Positions 34,126-46,603 of a DNA stretch of 64,000 nucleotides are shown one piece after another. Positions within the stretch are counted from its first letter, which is position 1. Every line of letters begins with the position of its first letter. The notes beneath the pieces are model-generated. The model ran no database searches, had not been told where the DNA came from, and worked only from the letters and a program-made list of their open reading frames with translations. Source of the DNA: Lantana camara (taxonomy: Eukaryota; Streptophyta; Magnoliopsida; Lamiales; Verbenaceae); contig CM074856.1 of NCBI GenBank assembly GCA_037501455.1, forward strand, positions 51,675,001 to 51,739,000. The letters are read 5' to 3'. The position numbers and the translations under genes are program-made.

Positions 34126-37100
34126 TGTAGCACCCCGCACGTGAGGTACCACATCCCCCGCACTATGGCTCAACACGAGTAACGAAACAGTAAACCCGCA
34201 CCCGTATCAAACCATAGCGAACGGGAGACAAACATAAAAACCTTCCTAAGCCAGGCGGAGCTAGACCCTGCAATGGTTACCAATCCACAAAATATAATGC
34301 AGCAAAGCCAAAGTTCGATCATACCAACCATAAACGGAATTTGGGCTCTTCAGGCCTCTTTTAAAACATGACAATACCCCGTAAGAGCAATTCACTAACA
34401 ATTTCATAATTATTCAAATTCATGATATAATAGAATGAATCATACATAATTCCAATACATAAATGAGTGCAGGGACTCTCCTAACTAACTCGACCACTTA
34501 AAGACTTCAAACACCTCCGCCTAGCCCGAAACTCCAAAGATCAAACCTGCACACTAAAAGAGTGGAGAAGGAGAGGGGTCAGTCTCTAGAAGACTGAGTG
34601 AGCAGGAGCGATATATATATATATATAACATGCACATGCAAGACATAAATCCCGAGCAAGGTTTTGTTTGCGATTAGTTCCCCAAAAGGGCGAGAGAATG
34701 ATTAATCAATGCTCGGATTTTATGCCTAATTCATATTAAATTCATTACATTCATAAATCATATATAAATATAAGGCTCGGCGAGTGAGCGTGCACAATCT
34801 CCAACCAAACTCCGACCGTGTACATAAATATCAGTAATATATTGATTAGGCGATCAGGCAATATATCATAATACACACAGACCATAATTCATAACATAAA
34901 CATATGCGTTTGGGCAATCCGTATCCCGGCCTTCCCGCACGGTGCATAACTCTATCAAAACATATACATAAGAAGAGGCCTAAATCCTAACCAACCTTCT
35001 TCCTCCGGGTGGTGGACAAGTTAGCTAGACCTGACCACCGGTTAATTCCTAGGCCAATGGGGGTACATGAATCCCCCAAGGGCACTCAGCTCCCATTCCT
35101 CGCTAAACCTCCTAGCGAGGGCCGGTATCACCGTAGTTTGGTTGGGACTAGTATATGAGATCCCCGTCAGCCCTTGCTTCCTCGGTTAGCCACATATACC
35201 AAGTCCCGGGGCCCGTTAAGTAATAAGTAATAAATGTGTCTCGCCAAAACATAACAATCACAAGTACATACCATAATTCATAAATCATTTGAAAAGGGTT
35301 TACTCAATCAATACATACTATAAGAAATCATACCTTACCGTGTAATTCGGCATATGCTATATACGTACCTCTCCGTGTCATCCTATTCCGTAGCTAGCAA
35401 GAAGACACACGGTTTGGAGCATAGCCTCATTACAAAACCACTTTTAAGCTCATATACGCTCATACGTATAATTCAGAAGGATTTACTCGATAACTTTATT
35501 TGAAATTCATATATATATATAATCATAAGGTTTTGGCCAAAGCTTTTCACATAAGGGTTGTAGGGTTTGTTACATAGCTAAAACGAAAACCACCCTCACC
35601 TGAACCGTGAAGAAACAAGGATCGAGCACCAAGTGCCTGAACGATCAAAAGCTCTCCACCCTGGAGACAAACTGTACAAGAGACCACAAGACGTGTTCGT
35701 GAGACTCAAGACTCTAAATGAACCATATATGACGCACGGCAATGCACAATCATGATATGAAGGCATAAAGATCATATTAAGTCATGAAAATCATGTAACC
35801 AATTCATTCACTAGTTCAATCATAAATCATTCAAATTCTTTAATTCATATGTCCAATCAATTTATTTCAAGAACTCAAATAGGAGCATAGAACATATTCA
35901 AGCTCTTCCATAAAGCTACCACATACTTCATATTACATAACATAGCATATATCCTAGGTTTGACAATAAGAAGAAGTCTTATGATATAGAAAATAAGTGA
36001 TGCGATTCATAAACGACGTATAAACACACATAAACGGCATTACATAAAAGCATGCCTACAACACATCCAAAAGCCATGAAATTACACCATATTGCTCCTA
36101 ACATATAGTAAAACAAGTTCATAGTTCAACACAAAAGGGAGATAAAATCATTAAGGAGGTGAAACGAATCAAACATCGAAAAGGAAGCAACACGGACTGC
36201 ACAAGGGAAGGGACACGGGGGTGTCACCAACCCTAGCCAAACTGAGCCACGGGCGTGGCTCAGTACAGAGCTGCCCAGAAGGTGTGACACGCCCGTGTCT
36301 CCCTCTTATGAGTAAATGAGACACGGGGGTGTCACGGTACAGAACTTAAGGCGCATGCAAGACCTACCCGGCAAAACTGAACTCAAACAAATTCAATCCA
36401 AAGGCATACCAAATGAACTCCAAATGCTCTGAAACATAATATACAACATATTTGGAATGTTATGAACAATTTTCATTTAGAGTGAAAAAGCTAAATCACA
36501 CGTTAAGATCATCGAAACCGTGAAGCAAAACTGGGTCGCTACAATCGGACATATGAGCCCTAATGATTCTATCATGCCTTGATCAAGTACTTAGGGCTTG
36601 AATTTGGATCTGAAACTTTGGGGAATGCATGCTAACATACTAAACAACTAATATACATCATATATATGCAAAATGGTACAATTTAAAGCACATTAGAATG
36701 ACCAACAAGTTACCAAACACAACCGCAACAAGTCTGTCAAAGATCATGCATAAGAACAGGCCATGTACTTCGGTTTTGAGACTTCAAATGGAACCAAATA
36801 CTTAAAGCCTGAATGCTAACATATAGAACAATGAGTGTACATCAACTCCATGCATTTTCGTACGAAATGGAGGCCATATGATCATGCAACAACACCAAAT
36901 CTCACACAGCAGTTTGAAAACAGGGGAAACAGTTTTGAACATCAAGTTGGAGCTCCATATCTCATAATTTCATAAAAGGGTCAAGAGATGAAATCCTCCT
37001 AACATCATATACTATCAGTTGGGAAAGAAATAAGCCAAGAAACAAGCTCATATACTCATTTACAAGCAAGGAAATCAGCTACACAAGCAAACAAGATCAT

Positions 37101-38157
37101 AAGAGCAAATTTCTCCAAAAACCCTATTCATGCTCTTAGCCCAAACCCTAACCAAAACTGATCCAAATCATGATGTAAGGAGATGAAATCAAACATAATA
37201 GAGTAGAGAAGACATAAATATTCATACCTTAAAGATTTGGTGAAGAAAAATGGTGATTTGAGCTCAAAATCACAAAGGATGGCCAAGGTTTTCCTCTCTT
37301 TTCTTCTCTTCCTCCATATCGATCAGTTGCAGAATGAGAGGAGATATTTTGGCTCGGTTTTGCAGCTAAAAGGGTAGGAGAAAGGGTTTAACTCAAGTAC
37401 ACAAGCCATGGTTAAGGTAGGGTTAGGTTAGGGGGGTGTTAAGGGTCCCACCATGAAGACTAGTTAACATAAGGGCTCTTCTTGCACGAGTTGCTCGTTA
37501 CGGTTGGATTTCGGAGGTCTTAACGATTTCAAAAGGGTATGAGGCTTGTTCCATTGTCTCCGAATCGTCAATACGAAGGCAACGGAGTTGACGGAATTCG
37601 AATCCGAATTCCCGAGCTCAAGATATCACGCACGGAACCAAGGGTGCGCTAATTGCTCGTTAGCCCCCGATTTGGTTCCACAATCAAAATTAAATTCATA
37701 AACACGTCAAATGAATCCGAAAACATAAACCGAGCATATAGGCATGTTCATAACACATATATTTACGACATACTGAATTTTCATACCAATCCGATATCAT
37801 TACATATATGAACGAAGCACAAATAGTACACTCATGCGCATGAACGAATTCATATTGTTATAAATAACTTACTAAAACTTAAATTCCATATTAATTAAAT
37901 TAAAACCAACTAATAACATGTTGAAATTAATTAACGAAATTACCGAAATAGTTAAGGAAACACAAAACCTTAATTGAGAATTTAAACACTAAGTATCAAG
38001 GTAAAATAAAATGAATTAAATTAAAATAGAAATAGTTTATAGTTTAAAACAAATATAAACATTTATAAACAATTAATCATATAATTAAATAATTAAATAG
38101 CGCAATTTATAGATAATTACGTCACATTATTATAAACTGAAAAACTGGGGCGTTACA
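34126..38157 (-). repeat. LARD-B 3' LTR (4032 bp)
   Basis: Plus-strand ends are TGTAGCACCCCGC and GGGGCGTTACA. Conserved hairpin at 34580-34596; GGCTCGGCGAGTGAGCGTGC near 34774; GC-palindrome cluster 36212-36333. Identical in length to the other LTR. Confidence 0.95.
36212..36333. repeat. GC-palindrome cluster in LARD-B LTR
   Basis: The units are GACACGGGGGTGTC (36212-36225), an 11-bp-arm hairpin ACTGAGCCACG-GG-CGTGGCTCAGT (36241-36264), GACACGCCCGTGTC (36286-36299) and GACACGGGGGTGTC (36320-36333). The same cluster recurs 7271 bp further on in the other LTR (43483-43604). The centre is GG, CC or GGG inside CG...CG/TG arms. Confidence 0.9.
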
Positions 38158-38170
38158 ATCTCTCCCCCTT
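38158..38170 (-). other. Polypurine tract of LARD-B
   Basis: On the minus strand AAGGGGGAGAGAT lies immediately before the 3' LTR start (sense TGTAACGCCCC). Confidence 0.85.
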
Positions 38171-38217
38171 AAAAAGAATCCGTCCTCGGATTCGAAACAC
38201 GCTTGAAATCAAACAAT

Positions 38218-38378
38218 GAGAGATTCCCCGTCTCTCACAAACAACAAGGAGAGAGCCCCGTCTCTCAAGCAGCAATGAGTGAACCCCGTCTCTCCAACAT
38301 CAATGAGAGAACCCCGTCTCTCGCAAGCAAAGAGAGTACCCCGTCTCTCAAACAAAATAAGAGAATCCCCGTCTCTTA
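38218..38378. repeat. 28-bp tandem hairpin array next to the LARD-B PPT
   Basis: Six units contain GAGAG-nn-CCCCGTCTCTC. CCCCG starts at 38226, 38256, 38284, 38312, 38339 and 38367, a period of 27-30 bp. In each unit GAGA(G) can pair with (C)TCTC, giving a row of small hairpins. LARD-A has no counterpart in this position. Confidence 0.88.
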
Positions 38379-40199
38379 ACCGAAAATAAAGCAAGGAAGT
38401 CTCCAATACTCCCAAGCCACTCACGCAAAACCAAATTTAAAATCACGTAAGGCACCCAAAGCAAGTAACAAATGTCGCCCACATTGATATCCAATTACTT
38501 CAAGTAATTTAACACAATACAAGATTAAAGCACTTAACATAAAAATTATATAAGTTAAAATTGCATGGATGCATGTGTCATGAATGCTATAAGTACCGTT
38601 CGCCGAAGTTTCAAAGTTTAGAACTGAGAGTTGTCGTTGTCCAGTGTAGGATCCATCCTGAAGATAACTCAGTGGTCAGCTTGTCTTGAATCTCTTGAAG
38701 GTTTCTCGGTGAAGCTATTGATAAATCCTTTAAGGATCATACTCTTGGATCCGTTCTGACTTGTACTATTTCCAGTCTTCACCATTTCCCACAATCTTCG
38801 TTCGACCATCCAATTCTTTTTAATTAACCGAGCTTGACTTCTCGAATGCCCTTAGATCATCTGTCTCGAAGTTAGACCTATAGCTTCTATCTTACTCATA
38901 CCAAAGTTTAAAATACCCTCAAGGATAACTACTCCTGACAATCTTGACGATTCAATCCCTACCTAGAGGTATTCGTCATTAGGATCAACCTTAACACGAA
39001 TCCTCTTCCCATCTTCCGTTCATGTTATCTATTCATACTCTTTAACCCCTTAGGGTTATTCGGTATCTGGCCCCACATTTCTTGAATCGAAGATAGAGTG
39101 TTCTTGATGACTCTTGAAGTTCGATGTAAATCCTCCAATGATCATCTTCTCTGATTTGGTTTCTTCCGAATTATCGTGGGACTAACCGAAGACTTGATAA
39201 TATTGTCATTATCGAACCCCCTTTTTGACTTCATTGGATTACTCTGGATCGCCATCATTTCATTATATGCCAACTTGATTCGACACTCTCTCTCTTGTAA
39301 ATTCTGACTTAGGAGTTTCCAGAAACTTCCTTATAATTCTGTTATCCCCAGATCCATGTTCTATACCTAGGAATATTCTCCAAGCCATTTCCGTTATACC
39401 TAATGAGGGACTCCAACCCGAATTGAGTAACTTAACTCTCCTCTTAACAACTTAACCATTCAAGCCGTCTTGTTTATTTCTGATCATCACTAATAAGACT
39501 CCCAGGTCTTCCTTAATTTGCAATTTCGTTATTCTTACTGAAATATTTCTTCGAGCACCCTTTCAATCGTCCCAATTTGTTCCTCGGGCATGCTCTCCCC
39601 CTTAAAATTTCTGTTGTCCCCGGGTTGAACTCCATCGATTCTTCTCCTATCGAAACTCTTGATGAGTAAATCCCATTGGGTGGAGTTTTAACTGATATAG
39701 AAATCAAAGGTTTGGCCTTCCAACTCCTTCCCTAGTTCTCTTGATGTCCGAAACTCCTTTCTTAATCTTGTCCGGAACTCTAATCTCACTTCTCCTTCTG
39801 AATTCTTGTTTCCGTTAACCTATCCCTTAATAGCAGTTCTTATTTCCCAATTTCACCTTCCTTCTAACGTCATCCTATTATTTCTCCTCCTCATAACTCA
39901 GATGCGGTTCGGTTGAACTGATACTTGATAGTTGAGGCGAAAGGGCTTCCTATCAAGTAAACACTAAAATGCATATCGGGTAAAAATGGCAATGCATGTG
40001 TCACGTTTACACCAAGCAATTATACCACACATTAGCGCAACAAAACCAATTAGAAATGTACGGATAACATAAGATCAAGAGAATAAATAATTAATGCAAA
40101 ATATGATGCACGTGCTATGAATGCTTTGGAACATGTCACCGATGTGGGAAGTTATTAGCTCGGTAGCTTTTCTCGTTCTTCCGATCCCAAGGTCACTTG

Positions 40200-41080
40200 A
40201 CCTGGCAATTATTCCTTGTCTTTCCCACGGTCTTCGAGATTCCCATGCATCTTTGTAAATCAACTGGTATCCTCCACTGTCCGAGATTGCAATTTCTTGA
40301 TCCCTAATTCTTTCACGTCCACTGAGTTAGCATCCACACTTCTCCTCGCAATTCGACCTTTACTTCTAATCGTCACCTTAATCAAAAATCCCGTGCCTAT
40401 CCTTTGTGAATTCAATTCACCTCCAATTGCTTACAATTGAGCGCATGATATCCTTTCTTTACCATTTCCATTTGTTGCTTCATATCTTCCATTTTACTTC
40501 ATAACATGGCAATTCGGCTTGGTTTTGGAAAAACGAACTCATCTCCCACTAAACACCTTGCTCAAGATTACCGTGACTATTGTTTATGAGTTTCCCATCA
40601 CGATCGAAATCCAAAGCACCCAAGTCCAACTCTACCCGGTCTTAACTTCGATAGACTTGATTCCAATTCACTAGGCTTAATCAGAAATCCTTCTTGTCGG
40701 GCCCAGGTACACAGCTCCTACCGGACCCATTTTATCTTAGTCTCTCCTAATTATTGAGACCTCTTCCACGATCTCATCCGGGATCAAAATATCTTCAAGG
40801 CTCGCTCACTTTATTCTTTAGGTTGACAGATCTTGCTGAATCCAATTAAAACACTCCAAGTAGTAGATTCTCATAATTTAGTCTTTTGGGTCCCAACAAT
40901 CCCATGATTAACTCCTATTCCGGTTTCACCAAATGTTTCTCTGCCATCGCATCTCTAGATTCAATCTTCCCATTCCGAATCCTCATCCTTGACTCTAGCT
41001 CCATTTGGGAAGTCTCACATCTCTAATTCTCTACATTCTTCCCAGAGTATCCTGCCCATCTTCCACGTCTCAGAAAAGTT
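40200..41080 (-). pseudogene. Relic of the shared unidentified coding region in LARD-B
   Basis: Sense-strand fragments correspond in order to the LARD-A relic. MELESRMRIRNGKIESRDAM and ELIMGLLGPKRLNYENLLL (about 40870-41010) align weakly with MDRVIRFGIEEL...GEKLVGSDTYELQD. MEDMKQQMEMVKK then LNCKQLEVN (about 40420-40494) align well with LEDMEQQMETVKK...LKCKQLEGE. GIKKLQSRTVED near 40290 aligns with RVKKFQSHVME. Stops and frameshifts are frequent, so no protein is made. The family is unknown. Confidence 0.45.
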
Positions 41081-41376
41081 TGCAATCGATCTTCTTTATC
41101 GTCGAACTTGGCCGTGGTTTGATATTATCTCCATAACCTATAAATAATAGCTTACTTCAAGAGTAGATGCATGCGATTAGTGCATGCTCATGACACATTT
41201 TCAACAATTAATGCAAGGATCCTTATGTAAATGCAACAGATAGTCTAACCAAATTCAAAAAGGAAAGCTAAATTCATGTTCAAGATCAATGCAATGCACA
41301 CATTGCCATATAGTCCCTAAGCCGTACGACCTAGACTGACTCACACATGACACGAGAACACCGGTTTTGCAACCGG

Positions 41377-41388
41377 GCTCTGATACCA
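41377..41388 (-). other. Primer-binding site of LARD-B
   Basis: The minus strand reads TGGTATCAGAGC, a perfect initiator-Met complement, 8 bp inside the 5' LTR boundary at 41397. Confidence 0.95.
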
Positions 41389-41396
41389 CTTAAGGA

Positions 41397-44300
41397 TGTA
41401 GCACCCCGCACGTGAGGCACCACATCCCCCGCACTATGGCTCAACACGAGTAACGAAACAGTAAACCCGCACCCGTATCAAACCATAGCGAACGGGAGAC
41501 AAACATAAAAACCTTCCTAAGCCAGGCGGAGCTAGACCCTGCAATGGTTACCAATCCACAAAATATAATGCAGCAAAGCCAAAGTTCGATCATACCAACC
41601 ATAAACGGAATTGGGGCTCTTCAGGCCTCTTTTAAAACATGACAATACCCCGTAAGAGCAATTCACTAACAATTTCATAATTATTCGAATTCATGATATA
41701 ATAGAATGAATCATACATAATTCCAATACATAAATGAGTGCAGGGACTCTCCTAACTAACTCGACCACTTAAAGACTTCAAACACCTCCGCCTAGCCCGA
41801 AACTCCAAAGATCAAACCTGCACACTAAAAGAGTGGAGAAGGAGAGGGGTCAGTCTCTAGAAGACTGAGTGAGCAGGAGCGATATATATATATATATAAC
41901 ATGCACATGCAAGACATAAATCCCGAGCAAGGTTTTGTTTGCGATTAGTTCCCCAAAAGGGCGAGAGAATGATTAATCAATGCTCGGATTTTATGCCTAA
42001 TTCATATTAAATTCATTACATTCATAAATCATATATAAATATAAGGCTCGGCGAGTGAGCGTGCACAATCTCCAACCAAACTCCGACCGTGTACATAAAT
42101 ATCAGTAATATATTGATTAGGCGATCAGGCAATATATCATAATACACACAGACCATAATTCATAACATAAACATATGCGTTTGGGCAATCCGTATCCCGG
42201 CCTTCCCGCACGGTGCATAACTCTATCAAAACATATACATAAGAAGAGGCCTAAATCCTAACCAACCTTCTTCCTCCGGGTGGTGGACAAGTTAGCTAGA
42301 CCTGACCACCGGTTAATTCCTAGGCCAATGGGGGTACATGAATCCCCCAAGGGCACTCAGCTCCCATTCCTCGCTAAACCTCCTAGCGAGGGCCGGTATC
42401 ACCGTAGTTTGGTTGGGACTAGTATATGAGATCCCCGTCAGCCCTTGCTTCCTCGGTTAGCCACATATACCAAGTCCCGGGGCCCGTTAAGTAATAAGTA
42501 ATAAATGTGTCTCGCCAAAACATAACAATCACAAGTACATACCATAATTCATAAATCATTTGAAAAGGGTTTACTCAATCAATACATACTATAAGAAATC
42601 ATACCTTACCGTGTAATTCGGCATATGCTATATACGTACCTCTCCGTGTCATCCTATTCCGTAGCTAGCAAGAAGACACACGGTTTGGAGCATAGCCTCA
42701 TTACAAAACCACTTTTAAGCTCATATACGCTCATACGTATAATTCAGAAGGATTTACTCGATAACTTTATTTGAAATTCATATATATATATAATCATAAG
42801 GTTTTGGCCAAAGCTTTTCACATAAGGGTTGTAGGGTTTGTTACATAGCTAAAACGAAAACCACCCTCACCTGAACCGTGAAGAAACAAGGATCGAGCAC
42901 CAAGTGCCTGAACGATCAAAAGCTCTCCACCCTGGAGACAAACTGTACAAGAGACCACAAGACGTGTTCGTGAGACTCAAGACTCTAAATGAACCATATA
43001 TGACGCACGGCAATGCACAATCATGATATGAAGGCATAAAGATCATATTAAGTCATGAAAATCATGTAACCAATTCATTCACTAGTTCAATCATAAATCA
43101 TTCAAATTCTTTAATTCATATGTCCAATCAATTTATTTCAAGAACTCAAATAGGAGCATAGAACATATTCAAGCTCTTCCATAAAGCTACCACATACTTC
43201 ATATTACATAACATAGCATATATCCTAGGTTTGACAACAAGAAGAAGTCTTATGATATAGAAAATAAGTGATGCGATTCATAAACGACGTATAAACACAC
43301 ATAAACGGCATTACATAAAAGCATGCCTACAACACATCCAAAAGCCATGAAATTACACCATATTGCTCCTAACATATAGTAAAACAAGTTCATAGTTCAA
43401 CACAAAAGGGAGATAAAATCATTAAGGAGGTGAAACGAATCAAACATCGAAAAGGAAGCAACACGGACTGCACAAGGGAAGGGACACGGGGGTGTCACCA
43501 ACCCTAGCCAAACTGAGCCACGGGCGTGGCTCAGTACAGAGCTGCCCAGAAGGTGTGACACGCCCGTGTCTCCCTCTTATGAGTAAATGAGACACGGGGG
43601 TGTCACGGTACAGAACTTAAGGCGCATGCAAGACCTACCCGGCAAAACTGAACTCAAACAAATTCAATCCAAAGGCATACCAAATGAACTCCAAATGCTC
43701 TGAAACTTAATATAAAATATATTTGGCATGTTATGAACATTTTTCATTTGGAGTGAAAAAGCTAAATCACACGTTAAGATCATCGAAACCGTGAAACAAA
43801 ACTGGGTCGCTACAATCGGACATATGAGCCCTAATGATTCTATCATGCCTTGATCAAGTACTTAGGGCTTGAATTTGGATCTGAAACTTTGGGGAATGCA
43901 TGCTAACATACTAAAAAACTAATATACATCATATATATGCAAAATGGTACAATTTAAAGCACATTAGAATGACCAACAAGTTACCAAACACAACCGCAAC
44001 AAGTCTGTCAAAGATCATGCATAAGAACAGGCCATGTACTTCGGTTTTGAGACTTCAAATGGAACCAAATACTTAAAGCCTGAATGCTAACATATAGAAC
44101 AATGAGTGTACATCAACTCCATGCATTTTCACACGAAATGGAGGCCATATGATCATGCAACAACACCAAATCTCACACAGCAGTTTGAAAACAGGGGAAA
44201 CAATTTTGAACATCAAGTTGGAGCTCCATATCTCATAATTTCATAAAAGGGTCAAGAGATGAAATCCTCCTAACATCATATACTATCAGTTGGGAAAGAA

Positions 44301-45428
44301 ATAAGCCAAGAAACAAGCTCATATACTCATTTACAAGCAAGGAAATCAGCTACACAAGCAAACAAGATCATAAGAGCAAATTTCTCCAAAAACCCTATTC
44401 ATGCTCTTAGCCCAAACCCTAACCAAAACTGATCCAAATCATGATGTAAGGAGATGAAATCAAACATAATAGAGTAGAGAAGACATAAATATTCATACCT
44501 TAAAGATTTGGTGAAGAAAAATGGTGATTTGAGCTCAAAATCACAAAGGATGGCCAAGGTTTTCCTCTCTTTTCTTCTCTTCCTCCATATCGATCAGTTG
44601 CAGAATGAGAGGAGATATTTTGGCTCGGTTTTGCAGCTAAAAGGGTAGGAGAAAGGGTTTAACTCAAGTACACAAGCCATGGTTAAGGTAGGGTTAGGTT
44701 AGGGGGGTGTTAAGGTTCCCACCATGAAGACTAGTCAACATAAGGGCTCTTCTTGCACGAGTTGCTCGTTACGGTTGGATTTCGGAGGTCTTAACGATTT
44801 CAAAAGGGTATGAGGCTTATTCCATTGTCTCCGAATCGTCGATACGAAGGCAACGGAGTTGACGGAATTCGAATCCGAATTCCCGAGCTCAAGATATCAC
44901 GCACGGAACCAAGGGTGCGCTAATTGCTCGTTAGCCCCCGATTTGGTTCCACAATCAAAATTAAATTCATAAACACGTCAAATGAATCCGAAAACATAAA
45001 CCGAGCATATAGGCATGTTCATAACACATATATTTACGACATACTGAATTTTCATACCAATCCGATATCATTACATATATGAACGAAGCACAAATAGTAC
45101 ACTCATGCGCATGAACGAATTCATATTGTTATAAATAACTTACTAAAACTTAAATTCCATATTAATTAAATTAAAACCAACTAATAACATGTTGAAATTA
45201 ATTAACGAAATTACCGAAATAGTTAAGGAAACACAAAACCTTAATTGAGAATTTAAACACTAAGTATCAAGGTAAAATAAAATGAATTAAATTAAAATAG
45301 AAATAGTTTATAGTTTAAAACAAATATAAACATTTATAAACAATTAATCATATAATTAAATAATTAAATAGCGCAATTTATAGATAATTACGTCACATTA
45401 TTATAAACTGAAAAACTGGGGCGTTACA
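41397..45428 (-). repeat. LARD-B 5' LTR (4032 bp)
   Basis: Plus-strand ends are TGTAGCACCCCGC and GGGGCGTTACA. It differs from the 3' LTR by single substitutions such as GAGGTACC/GAGGCACC at the start and CGTCAATACG/CGTCGATACG near the end. The minus-strand ORF at 43664-43846 exists only in this copy because of such changes and is not a gene. Confidence 0.95.
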
Positions 45429-45433
45429 ACCAT

Positions 45434-46406
45434 AACACCTCTTGTACAATTTGAAGCAGTTTACCACGAGGTGTTTCCCCTGACAATGGGTGCATTGAAC
45501 TTTAGGTGGAGCTGAAAGAGCCAAAGGTTGATTCGGTCGGTTGGGTCCTGTGGGTCGGGGTTGCTTGTTTTGAGGCTTAGCTTGTGGAAAAATTTGAAAT
45601 GCCGGCCTCTTCCCGAATTTATTATAACTCCCCGAGCTAGACCCTTGCCCGGTATGTGTGTTTTTCCTCCTCATCATCAGCCGATTTTCTACCCTCAAGG
45701 CCTTGCCCATTACCTTTGCCCAAGTACTTGTATTGGAAGCCTCTAAGGCATCCTTCATGTCCTCACGAAGTCCTTGGAGAAATTGAGAGGCTTTAGCTTT
45801 ATCATCGTTAGCAATATTGGGAGCATAGCCGGCGTGCCTTTCAAATAAATTAATATAATCCTTCACAGACATACTTCCTTGCTTGGGATCCATGAATTCC
45901 CTTAAGTGTCGGCTCCTTGTAGCTTTTGGGACATATTTGTTCCTGAATTCCCAAACAAATACGTCCCAAGTAATTTCCTCTCTGGAGGTCTCCAACTTTC
46001 CTTGCACACTAGACCACCAATTATAGGCTTGACCTTGGATCATGGTGAGAGTGCATTGCAATTTCTCCATAGGTACATATGGTATGAGATTCCATACCCT
46101 ATTTGTTTGCACGAGCCACTCTTCATCTTGGACATCATTTCCACCCACAAGGACCGGTGGGTTTTGGTTCTTGAACTCCCGGAGAGTAGCAGTAATAAAA
46201 TTCCCTCCATGATTTCCAGCTGGCTGGGCATTATTTCTCTCTTGGTTCCAGTGATCTAACTATTCTGCAAGTCTTTCCATAAAATTACCCGGGTCCATTT
46301 GTGGTGGTGGTGGTGGATTATTGTTCTCTTCTTGTTGGGGAGAGTGATCCCGGTGATGGCGGCGTTCAGGGGATCTATCCCGGTGATGGTGTCTTCTAGG
46401 AGGTAT
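45434..46406 (-). pseudogene. Gag, gypsy-2, interrupted by LARD-B
   Basis: The frame begins at 46406 with PPRRHHHRDRSPERRHH, but the start codon has become ATA. A TAG at 46260-46262 follows after FMERLAE. From 46148 a 230-codon frame carries the gag core: GGNDVQDEEWLVQTNRVW, YNWWSSVQGKLE, FRNKYVPKATRSRHLREFM, GLREDMKDALEASN. The first knuckle is CTHCQGKHLVVNC, one residue short of the usual spacing. The second starts CYGCNAP and is cut by LARD-B; its remainder is at 34125. Confidence 0.92.
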
Positions 46407-46583
46407 ATTTCTGCAAGAATCAAGAAATTCCAGTTCATATGCGTGCGGGTTAGTACATGTTCATGTGCACAATTAACAAAATATAAACAATTAAGCACAT
46501 GAAGTCACATAACCACATCGTCCTATGTCGTATGACCTAGACAGGCCCAACTCAACTCTAGAGCTCCGGTTTTGCAACCGAGA

Positions 46584-46595
46584 GCTCTGATACCA
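46584..46595 (-). other. Primer-binding site of gypsy-2
   Basis: The minus strand reads TGGTATCAGAGC, 8 bp inside the 5' LTR boundary at 46604. Confidence 0.95.
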
Positions 46596-46603
46596 CTTTA
46601 GGA

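Larger units (their letters stand above)
38171..41376 (-). other. LARD-B internal region, no gag-pol
   Basis: The interior is pyrimidine-rich on the plus strand and lacks retroviral domains. It shares blocks with LARD-A: CTATCAAGTAAACACTAAAATGCAT near 39950, and GGCCGTGGTTTGATATTATC near 41109. It contains a 28-bp hairpin minisatellite near the PPT (38218-38378) and a decayed coding relic (40200-41080). ORFs at 38209-38424, 39513-39707, 40075-40263 and 40216-40440 are not recognised as genes; the first is a translation of the minisatellite. Confidence 0.8.
34126..45428 (-). mobile_element. LARD-B: young non-autonomous long-LTR element, TSD ACCAT
   Basis: The 11,303-bp unit is flanked by ACCAT (34121-34125 and 45429-45433). 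The two LTRs are 4032 bp each and, compared by eye, differ at about 19 positions, six of them in one 55-bp patch near 36446-36500 / 43706-43760. The interior (38158-41396) has PPT and PBS but no gag-pol. It inserted into the second zinc knuckle of gypsy-2 in the same orientation. Ends and LTR blocks match gypsy-1, gypsy-2 and LARD-A. At a generic plant rate of 1.3e-8 per site per year, 0.47% would mean roughly 0.2 million years (inference). Confidence 0.95.

Noticed and set aside
38209..38424. 71-codon ORF with RDGxSLI repeats
   Set aside because: A direct translation of the 28-bp minisatellite in LARD-B, with no counterpart in LARD-A.
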